Shown here: piece after piece, positions 1-5,677 of the stretch
Numbering within the stretch: position 1 is the stretch's first letter
Layout of the letters: each line of letters begins with the position of its first letter
Source: Pseudomonadota bacterium
GTDB taxonomy: Bacteria > Pseudomonadota > Gammaproteobacteria > Arenicellales > Poriferihabitantaceae
Length of the DNA: 5,677 nt
NCBI GenBank assembly: GCA_024226105.1
Contig: JAAELZ010000110.1
Location: 1-5,677, forward strand
Direction: 5' to 3'
Translations under genes and position numbers: made by a program
Notes under the pieces: model-generated
Database searches by the model: none
Told to the model about the DNA's origin: nothing
The model's input: the letters and a program-made list of their open reading frames with translations, nothing else

Positions 1-961
1 CGGCGAAGATTCTGTAAAGGCGCTCAACTGGATATGTGCCAATAATATCGATCGCCCCGTAGGTTCGCTGATCTATACCCAGATGCTCAACAAACGCGGC
101 GGCATCGAGTGTGATTTAACCGTTGCGAGGATTGCAAAAAACCGGTTTTATATCGTAACCGGCACCGGGTACGCGACGCACGACTTTCAGTGGATTAAAG
201 CCAGTATCCCGGATAAGCTGAATGCAGAGCTAATCGACATCACTTCCGGCAAAACGGTGCTGTCGTTGATGGGCCCGGATGCACGCAAGGTTTTACAGGC
301 AGTTACCCCGGATGATGTATCAAACGAATCTTTTCCATTCGCCACCACAAAGGCGCTTTGTATTAGCGGAACAACGGTTCGGGCTTTGCGCGTCACCTAT
401 GTCGGTGAACTGGGCTGGGAGCTGCATATCCCGGTTGAATCCGCACTCAACGTCTATGAGGAACTTAAGGTTGCGGGTCAGGCATTTGGCATCGTCAATG
501 CAGGTTATCGTGCCATTGAAAGCCTGCGCCTTGAAAAAGGCTATCGTGCCTGGTCATCGGATTTAACCCCTGATACCACCCCACTGGAGGCCGGAATGGC
601 CTGGGCAGTCAAACTCAATACAGATATCGATTTTTACGGGCGCGCGGCACTGGAACAACAAAAATCAGACGGTTTGAAAAAGATGTTCGCCACCTTTACC
701 GTTGATAACCCTGAGATTATGCTGTTTGGCAGGGAAACCATTTATCGCAACAATAAGCGTGTCGGCTGGCTAAACAGTGGTGGTTACGGCTACAGCATCG
801 AAAAGAACATAGGCTTTGGATATGTGCGAGATGAGCAGGGCGTAAATCGTGATTACCTGACAAGTGGCGACTATAGCCTGGAAGTTGCAGCACAACGTGT
901 ACCCTGCCAAATTCACCTGTCACCCCTTTACGACCCGCAGATGAAAAAGGTTAAGGCTTAA
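1..961 (+). CDS. Sarcosine/dimethylglycine dehydrogenase-like protein, C-terminal folate-binding (GcvT) part, 5'-truncated by window edge
   Basis: The reading frame is already open at base 2 and ends at TAA 959-961, so the start and presumably an N-terminal FAD domain lie upstream of the window. The visible ~319 residues are a glycine-cleavage T-protein-like domain. An RGGIE block (about 98-109) is followed by an Asp (codon 113-115), which aligns with the catalytic/folate Asp of this family. YVGELGWELHIP is encoded at 398-433 and NAGYRAIESLRLEKG at 497-541. The C-terminal GcvT_C barrel ends in an SGDYSLE segment (863-883) and a DPQMKKVKA tail. From memory, both resemble the end of mitochondrial sarcosine dehydrogenase closely. 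In this family the domain takes the formaldehyde-level carbon made by the flavin domain and forms 5,10-methylenetetrahydrofolate; the protein is probably cytoplasmic. It is paralogous to the next gene along its whole visible length. Substrate (sarcosine, dimethylglycine or another N-methyl amine) is not determined. An ATG at 83 is internal, because homology continues upstream of it. Confidence 0.9.
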   Translation, partial: GEDSVKALNWICANNIDRPVGSLIYTQMLNKRGGIECDLTVARIAKNRFYIVTGTGYATHDFQWIKASIPDKLNAELIDITSGKTVLSLMGPDARKVLQAVTPDDVSNESFPFATTKALCISGTTVRALRVTYVGELGWELHIPVESALNVYEELKVAGQAFGIVNAGYRAIESLRLEKGYRAWSSDLTPDTTPLEAGMAWAVKLNTDIDFYGRAALEQQKSDGLKKMFATFTVDNPEIMLFGRETIYRNNKRVGWLNSGGYGYSIEKNIGFGYVRDEQGVNRDYLTSGDYSLEVAAQRVPCQIHLSPLYDPQMKKVKA

Positions 962-985
962 GCAGTTTGGATAAATGCCTGAAAA

Positions 986-1023
986 CCTCCCCCTTTGAAA
1001 AAGGGGGACCGAGGGGGATTTTT
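986..1023 (+). terminator. Probable rho-independent terminator after the first dehydrogenase gene
   Basis: A perfect 8-bp stem CCCCCTTT (989-996) / AAAGGGGG (1000-1007) closes on a 3-base loop, 27 bases after the stop codon. Eleven bases later comes T5 (1019-1023). An alternative pairing of TCCCCC (988-993) with GGGGGA (1013-1018) places the stem directly before the T run, which is the normal terminator geometry. The two pairings exclude each other because both use 988-993. The hairpin is also of a type dispersed between genes in many Gammaproteobacteria, so it may be a repeat acting as a terminator. Function is inferred from sequence only. Confidence 0.5.
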
Positions 1024-1073
1024 CTAATATTGATTACATGTTGACAGTTCAATGTTTTATCTTGTGTTCAATT

Positions 1074-1109
1074 CTCCCCCAACTCCTCTTTAGCAAAGAG
1101 AGAGGGGAG
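1074..1109 (+). promoter_or_regulatory. Leader stem-loop containing a Shine-Dalgarno-like run
   Basis: An inner stem CTCTTT (1086-1091) / AAAGAG (1095-1100) has a 3-base loop. An outer stem CTCCCC (1074-1079) / GGGGAG (1104-1109) is separated from it by internal loops. The 3' strand of the outer stem carries the only strong ribosome-binding motif in the spacer (GGGGAGG, 1104-1110). If transcribed, folding would hide that motif. The motif lies about 32 bases before the ATG of the next gene, too far to serve it directly. A regulatory role is inference; the structure may simply be one arm of the repeat. Confidence 0.3.
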
Positions 1110-1114
1110 GCAAT

Positions 1115-1138
1115 ATGATTCTTCTTAAGAAAAAATGA
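1115..1138 (+). other. Possible 7-codon leader mini-ORF (MILLKKK)
   Basis: ATG at 1115 follows the GGGGAGG run (1104-1110) by four bases. It reads seven codons to TGA at 1136-1138, four bases before the ATG of the large dehydrogenase gene, which has no good ribosome-binding site of its own. That layout would allow ribosomes ending the mini-ORF to restart at 1143. Codons are too few to test for selection, and chance is a good alternative. Confidence 0.18.
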
Positions 1139-1142
1139 AACG

Positions 1143-3551
1143 ATGAAAAATCACGCGGAAATTGTCATCATCGGCGGCGGTGCCCTCGGTTGCAGTATTG
1201 CCTATCACCTGTCAAAACTCGGCAAAAAGGATGTGGTACTGCTGGAAAAAAACGCCCTCACCCACGGCTGCACCTGGCATGCAGCCGGCCTGATCGGGCA
1301 ACTGCGCAGCAAGCGTAATCTGACCCAGATGCTGCAGTATAGTACTGAGTTGTATGACAGGCTTGAGGCAGAAACCGGGCAGGCGACCGGCTGGAATAAA
1401 GTTGGCAGCCTGCGCATCGCTTCGTCAAAAGAACGCTGGCAGGAAATCAAACGCACCGCCACCACGGCGCGCAGCTTTGGTTTTGAGCTTCATCTTATTT
1501 CTGCTAAAGAGGCACAGGATAAATTCCCTTTAATGACCACCAAAGGCGTTGAAGGGGCGGCCTGGATTCCTTCTGATGGTTGTGTTGACCCTTCGATGTT
1601 AACCCGGGCGCTGGCCAAAGGTGCGCGCAAGGGCGGCGTGGTATTTTATGAGGGTGTGCGGGTTAAAGAACTACTGAGACGGGATCGATGCATTAGCACT
1701 GTGGTCACAGACCAGGGCACTATTGAAGCGGATATCGTAGTCAATGCCGCCGGCCTCTGGGCCAGAGAGGTAGGGCGCCTGGCCGGCGTGGACATACCCG
1801 CCGGGGTGGTGGAACACCAGTATATGGTGACTGAAAAACATGACGCCATCTCCGCAGACTTCCCGACTTTTCGTGACCCGGACAATCTTTTTTATCTGAA
1901 AGCCGAACCGGGTGCCCTGGCACTTGGGGGCTGGGAGCCCGATACCGTGGCCTGTGGAAAACCCGGCATGCCGTGGTCGTTCGGACAGCAACTGTATCAG
2001 CCGAACTTTGATCGATTTGAGCAGATTGCGCTACCCGCAATGGGCCGCCTGCCCATTCTTGAAGAGCTTGGTATTCGCACCCTGATCAATGGCCCCATAC
2101 CGGTGTCACCCGATGGCGAACCCATCATGGGCCGCCCCAACGGGCTGGATAATTTTTTTGTTGCCTGTGGTTTCACCGCAGGTATCGCTGGCTGTGGCGG
2201 AGCAGGCCGTGCGCTGGCGCACTGGATCGTCGATGGTGACCCGGGCATGGACTTATGGTCCTTTGATGTGCGCCGCTTCGGCCCGCATCACAATAGTAAC
2301 CAATTCCTGCGGGCGCGAACCATAGAGGCCTACGGCAGCTATTACCTGATGCATTATCCCGGCGACGAAGCCCATAGCGCCCGTGGTATTCGTAAAAGCC
2401 CCCTGTATCAAATCCTCAAAGAAAAAGGAGCCGTCTATGGCTCTAAATTTGGCTGGGAAAGGCCTAACTGGTTTGCCCTGGATGGAGCCAAGGCCACAGA
2501 CCAGCCTGCCTTTGAATCTCCCAACTGGTTTGATGCAGTCGGCAGGGAGCATCAGGCGATACGTGAACGCGTCGCACTGATTGATCAAAGCTCTTTCGCG
2601 AAATTTGATCTGTCCGGGCCGGGTGCTCTCGCCTTTGTACAAAAACTCGCGGCGAACAATGTAGATCGCCCGACGGGATCCATTATCTATACTCAGTTGT
2701 GCAATGCCAGGGGCGGTATCGAGGCAGATGTCACCATCACCCGGCTGGCTGAACAACAATTTTATCTGGTGACCGGCAGTGGTTTCGGGGTACACGATAG
2801 CGGCTGGATTGAATCACACCTGCCCCGCGATGACTCGGTGGTATTCCAGGAGGTCACCGCTGCCAAAGCCGTGATAAACCTGTGCGGGCCACGATCACGG
2901 AAAGTGCTGGAGGCGGTCTGCGAGAATGCTGTCGACAATAAAACTTTTGCCTTTATGCAGGCACGAAAGTTGACCATCGGCGCAGCGGAGGTACTCGCAT
3001 TGCGCGCTAGCTACGTCGGCGAGCTGGGGTATGAGTTACACATACCCGTCGATCAGGCGCTACATGTATACGAACAACTATGGCAGGCAGGACAGGCGTT
3101 CGATATTGCAAATGCCGGATATCGTGCCATCGATTCATTGCGACTGGAAAAAGGGTTTTTATACTGGAGTGCGGACATCACACCGGACTACAACCCCTAT
3201 GAGGCGGGCCTGGGTTTTTGTGTGGACCTGAACAAAGGCGATTTCATCGGACGTGACGCGCTTGTAAAGATCAAAGAATCCGGAGTGGAGAAAAAATTGT
3301 GCTGTTTTACACTGGAACATAGAACACCCGTTTTCGGCGGCGAGGCCATCCTGCATAACGGTGAAGTTGTCGGTGTCAGCAGTAGTGGCGGCTTTGGCCA
3401 TACCGTTGGTAAAAGCATTGTGTTTGCCTACCTGCCCATTGCACTGGTAAAAGAGCAGAAGTTTGAGGTAGAAGCCTTCTGTGAGCCCGTAAAAGCACAC
3501 CTTTCTCCCGGAGTTTTATACGATAGCAGACGTAAACGTTTACTGAGTTAA
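1143..3551 (+). CDS. FAD-dependent sarcosine/dimethylglycine dehydrogenase-like protein with C-terminal GcvT folate domain
   Basis: Complete, 802 residues, close to the usual length for FAD-plus-GcvT fusions. Residues 6-36 are a Rossmann FAD site (GGGALG at 11-16, Glu35 at the strand-2 end). TWHAAGL (44-50) contains His46, which aligns with the histidine that binds FAD covalently in dimethylglycine and sarcosine dehydrogenases. NAAGLWA (201-207) is a second FAD motif. His225 in EHQYMVTE aligns with a conserved substrate-side histidine. The DAO domain ends near 365, a short central FAO_M-like region runs to about 425, and the GcvT domain fills 425-800, with RGGIEAD (523-529, Asp529), YVGELGYELHIP (624-635) and NAGYRAIDSLRLEKG (657-671). 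Family chemistry is oxidative N-demethylation with carbon transfer to tetrahydrofolate and electrons to an electron-transfer flavoprotein. No signal peptide is evident. ATG 1143 is fixed as the start: an in-frame TGA lies at 1116-1118 and the Rossmann fold begins at residue 6. The upstream ribosome site is weak. Exact substrate is unknown. Confidence 0.93.
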   Translation: MKNHAEIVIIGGGALGCSIAYHLSKLGKKDVVLLEKNALTHGCTWHAAGLIGQLRSKRNLTQMLQYSTELYDRLEAETGQATGWNKVGSLRIASSKERWQEIKRTATTARSFGFELHLISAKEAQDKFPLMTTKGVEGAAWIPSDGCVDPSMLTRALAKGARKGGVVFYEGVRVKELLRRDRCISTVVTDQGTIEADIVVNAAGLWAREVGRLAGVDIPAGVVEHQYMVTEKHDAISADFPTFRDPDNLFYLKAEPGALALGGWEPDTVACGKPGMPWSFGQQLYQPNFDRFEQIALPAMGRLPILEELGIRTLINGPIPVSPDGEPIMGRPNGLDNFFVACGFTAGIAGCGGAGRALAHWIVDGDPGMDLWSFDVRRFGPHHNSNQFLRARTIEAYGSYYLMHYPGDEAHSARGIRKSPLYQILKEKGAVYGSKFGWERPNWFALDGAKATDQPAFESPNWFDAVGREHQAIRERVALIDQSSFAKFDLSGPGALAFVQKLAANNVDRPTGSIIYTQLCNARGGIEADVTITRLAEQQFYLVTGSGFGVHDSGWIESHLPRDDSVVFQEVTAAKAVINLCGPRSRKVLEAVCENAVDNKTFAFMQARKLTIGAAEVLALRASYVGELGYELHIPVDQALHVYEQLWQAGQAFDIANAGYRAIDSLRLEKGFLYWSADITPDYNPYEAGLGFCVDLNKGDFIGRDALVKIKESGVEKKLCCFTLEHRTPVFGGEAILHNGEVVGVSSSGGFGHTVGKSIVFAYLPIALVKEQKFEVEAFCEPVKAHLSPGVLYDSRRKRLLS

Positions 3552-3580
3552 GTCTCTGACCCCGTTTTGTTTCGCTATTC

Positions 3581-5677
3581 CTATGACCTGGGTGTCTCTG
3601 CTCCCTCGCTGGCTGCTCCGGCAATCGCTGATTTCTGCTCAGTATTTAACCCGGCGCTTTCTTCAGAATCCGGTATTTGTACCCGGACTTCTTTACGTGC
3701 AAACTCGATACCCTGTTCCTTAAATGCTTTTTGTACCTCCGTATAAACTTCTCTACGTATCATCCACTGCCCCCCGGGTTTGGTGGTAAATTTGCCACGG
3801 ATCACAATACCGACATCGTTCACTTCGGCCGGGCCCTGAGATTTAAACGGTGCCAGGATATCTTCCCGGTATTCGGATTCGGCCAGGATCTTCTGGCCAA
3901 TTTTCTTGAACAATTTACGTACTTTTTCGATATCGGTGTCAAATGGAACAACGAATTTCAACTTCATGATCACCCAGTCACGACTCATATTAGTAAGTTT
4001 TGAGATTGATCCATAGGGCACAATATGTATCGGCCCTTTTGCATCCCGTAAATGCATAGAGCGAATTGAAATTTTCTGCACCGTACCGGGCATGCCCCCG
4101 ACATCAATGTACTCACCCATTCGAAAGGCATCGTCAAGCAGGAAAAACACACCGGATACCACATCCTTAACCAGAGTCTGGGCACCAAAACCAATGGCCA
4201 GACCAAGTACGCCAGCACCCGCCAGCAGTGGCGTAATATTGACGCCCAATTGACCCAGCGCAAGCAGAACGGTGAGTACAATAATGGTCGCGTGCAGGGT
4301 CATGCTCATGATGGGAAGAATTGTCGCCATGCGAGTCATGCCGCTTCCCCCTTCTTCTGCATCGTCGCCCTCGTCCGGTAATTCGCGGGCCAGGCGGCGG
4401 TTGATCCACAGGTTGGTCACCTCATAAGCGATATAACCACCCGCCAGTATGAGCAAAAAGCCCACCGCGTGGGAGGCAATTTCGGTTCCCAGTCCGGAAG
4501 CGGCCAGTTCACGTAAATTGAAGCCTAATAGCTTCGCCAGCAGCATAATAATGGCAGCAAACAGAAAAATCCGCCCGATGCGCACATAAGAGTGCCGTGA
4601 TTCCTCGTAGGCCTTTTCAGCAACCGGTCCGGAACCCTCCATTGCCGGCACCAGGTGGCCGGAAATACCGCGCACCATGGTATCGATAAAGGGCAATACC
4701 ACGATCAGCGCAAGTGATAACGCGCCTCTCGCCGGGGTAATGGCTCCGCTGCCGGTGCTAATAATAAACTGGATAATGAGCCACACCAGGCCAATAATGA
4801 CTATCGAAATTCGAGGCCACCAGCTTGCCATTTTTTCCAGCCCCGGTGTCAGGTTTTCTTCTTCGCCAATAATTATAGAAGTCAGCCCGTTACGCGCTCG
4901 CCAGGTGGTCAACATAACCCACAATACGATCAGCAGGCCCACCATAAATCTGAGGGTGGGTACGCCATCGATTCCACCACGAGCCATCAGGCCAACAATA
5001 AAAAAACCAACGCCTACAATCGTCACCACGATGACAAGATGCCGATAGAGAAATTGTGCCGTTTGCGCATCGGTAGAAACCAGGCGAAGGTCAGCCCGCC
5101 TGGGGGCCAGCACAAACAGCAGCACCGCCGCACTGAAGCGAATGATCAGTACGGCCTTTAATACCGCCAGCACGATCGCCCGGTCATCCATTTCGGGAAA
5201 AATAATTCTCGCGGCGATGACAAATGCCAGCGCAAACACAACAATATCCACCGCCTGTATCAAGGCTCGAACGGAAAGCACTTTTAGCGTACCGAGCAGT
5301 GAGTCAGGGCTGTCGTCTTTAACCAGATTATGACGCTGAGGTAAAGCTCGGTTTAGCAGCCACTCCGCCGCCATTGCGATCCCGGCAACCAGCGCGAGCA
5401 AACCTAGAAACAGCAGGCTCCCCCCCAAACCACGCCCGGAGAATATTCCGCTGAGGGCTTCGCCCATTCCGGAAACCATAGCGGGCAAATTAGACAGGTG
5501 CGAAACCAGGGTCTCACCAAAGCCGGAAAGCCACATCTGCAGTGTATCCATCATATGGGCCTGTTCAGCGGCTGCCGTGTCCGGCGCATTTTCTGCGGAG
5601 ACATTGAGTAACTCCATCAACTTGACCAGTGCATTCGTTTGCTCCGTGTCAAGATTCGAAACCAGGTTAGTCATGGC
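3581..5677 (-). CDS. Large MscS-family mechanosensitive ion channel (YbiO-like)
   Basis: The frame reads from the right edge to TAG at 3583-3581. Counting from the first Met (codon 5674-5672) it has 697 residues. About 11 hydrophobic segments are visible, near residues 85-106, 138-159, 167-190, 211-230, 241-257, 288-306, 318-335, 366-382, 400-420, 451-473 and 479-513. The last is the pore helix typical of MscS: small Ala/Gly residues in LLAGAGVLGLAIGFGAQ (483-499), then TLVKDVVSGVF. A cytoplasmic beta domain follows (about 515-580: DVGGMPGTVQKISIRS, then HIVPYGSI), an alpha/beta domain extends to about 665, and a polar tail ends the protein. The family sits in the inner membrane and opens under membrane tension to release solutes on hypo-osmotic shock. 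Size, topology and pore most resemble E. coli YbiO among large MscS paralogues, as recalled. The frame stays open through base 5677 and no signal peptide is seen, so this Met may be internal and the true start outside the window. It converges with the dehydrogenase gene across 29 bases. Confidence 0.92.
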   Translation of the reverse strand, partial: AMTNLVSNLDTEQTNALVKLMELLNVSAENAPDTAAAEQAHMMDTLQMWLSGFGETLVSHLSNLPAMVSGMGEALSGIFSGRGLGGSLLFLGLLALVAGIAMAAEWLLNRALPQRHNLVKDDSPDSLLGTLKVLSVRALIQAVDIVVFALAFVIAARIIFPEMDDRAIVLAVLKAVLIIRFSAAVLLFVLAPRRADLRLVSTDAQTAQFLYRHLVIVVTIVGVGFFIVGLMARGGIDGVPTLRFMVGLLIVLWVMLTTWRARNGLTSIIIGEEENLTPGLEKMASWWPRISIVIIGLVWLIIQFIISTGSGAITPARGALSLALIVVLPFIDTMVRGISGHLVPAMEGSGPVAEKAYEESRHSYVRIGRIFLFAAIIMLLAKLLGFNLRELAASGLGTEIASHAVGFLLILAGGYIAYEVTNLWINRRLARELPDEGDDAEEGGSGMTRMATILPIMSMTLHATIIVLTVLLALGQLGVNITPLLAGAGVLGLAIGFGAQTLVKDVVSGVFFLLDDAFRMGEYIDVGGMPGTVQKISIRSMHLRDAKGPIHIVPYGSISKLTNMSRDWVIMKLKFVVPFDTDIEKVRKLFKKIGQKILAESEYREDILAPFKSQGPAEVNDVGIVIRGKFTTKPGGQWMIRREVYTEVQKAFKEQGIEFARKEVRVQIPDSEESAGLNTEQKSAIAGAASEGAETPRS

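Larger units (their letters stand above)
986..1110. repeat. Imperfect inverted repeat of two G/C-rich palindromes (MITE- or REP-like)
   Basis: The left arm (986-1020) reads CCTCCCC, then a CTTT-G-AAAG core, then GAGGGGGATT. The right arm (1071-1110), read on the other strand, gives CCTCCCC, a CTCTTT-GCT-AAAGAG core, then GGGGGAGAATT. The arms thus share the same order of blocks in opposite orientation around an AT-rich centre (1021-1070), and each arm is itself a hairpin. This fits a degenerate miniature inverted-repeat element or a pair of dispersed palindromic repeats. No transposase and no clear target-site duplication is visible. Confidence 0.45.

Noticed and set aside
1041..1063. Perfect -35 hexamer TTGACA (1041-1046) in the spacer as a promoter for the second dehydrogenase gene
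   Set aside because: At 16-18 bases spacing there is no acceptable -10. The nearest candidates are TATCTT (1058-1063, spacing 11) and TTCAAT (1067-1072, spacing 20). A promoter here is possible but not supported by the sequence.
1122..1131. 10-base palindrome TTCTTAAGAA just before the second gene as an operator
   Set aside because: It is short and AT-rich, lies inside the A-rich stretch before the start codon, and has no second copy nearby. Chance is sufficient.
1671..2040. Overlapping minus-strand open frames of about 80-106 codons
   Set aside because: They sit opposite the FAD domain, overlap each other in different frames and have compositions rich in Arg, Pro and Ser, as expected for antisense translation of a GC-balanced gene.
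2253..2795. 180-codon open frame on the minus strand inside the dehydrogenase gene
   Set aside because: It lies wholly opposite a strongly conserved coding region covering the FAD-to-GcvT junction. Its translation shows no recognisable domain, so it is a shadow frame.
4677..5048. 123-codon plus-strand open frame opposite the channel gene
   Set aside because: Its Ile/Thr/Arg/Pro-rich composition is what the complement of membrane-helix codons gives. The minus-strand frame is clearly the real gene.

Overview
The window looks like ordinary chromosomal DNA of a Gram-negative bacterium. Base composition is near 50% GC. The MscS-family protein resembles the large E. coli channels, and the noncoding DNA is of the G/C-rich palindromic type common between genes of Gammaproteobacteria. 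A gammaproteobacterium is my best guess, but nothing here fixes the taxon.

Layout: (1) Bases 1-961, + strand: the C-terminal, tetrahydrofolate-binding (GcvT-type) part of a sarcosine/dimethylglycine dehydrogenase-like protein, cut by the left edge. (2) Bases 962-1142: a 181-base spacer holding two G/C-rich stem-loops arranged as an imperfect inverted repeat (986-1110). The left one is a likely terminator. The right one contains a strong Shine-Dalgarno-like run that faces a 7-codon mini-ORF rather than the next gene. (3) Bases 1143-3551, + strand: a complete 802-residue flavoprotein of the same family, with an FAD domain and a folate domain. (4) Bases 3552-3580: a 29-base convergent junction. 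(5) Bases 3581-5677, - strand: a large MscS-family mechanosensitive channel with about 11 predicted membrane segments. Its start codon may lie beyond the right edge.

The two + strand genes are diverged tandem paralogues. Their family oxidatively removes N-methyl groups from sarcosine or dimethylglycine, intermediates of choline/glycine betaine breakdown, and passes the one-carbon unit to tetrahydrofolate. A pair could act on successive or different N-methyl substrates, but the sequence does not show which. The channel is transcribed toward them and is probably a separate unit; a link through osmolyte handling is conceivable but speculative. I see no RNA gene, CRISPR array, transposase gene or clearly novel system. 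The most unusual element is the structured spacer between the paralogues.
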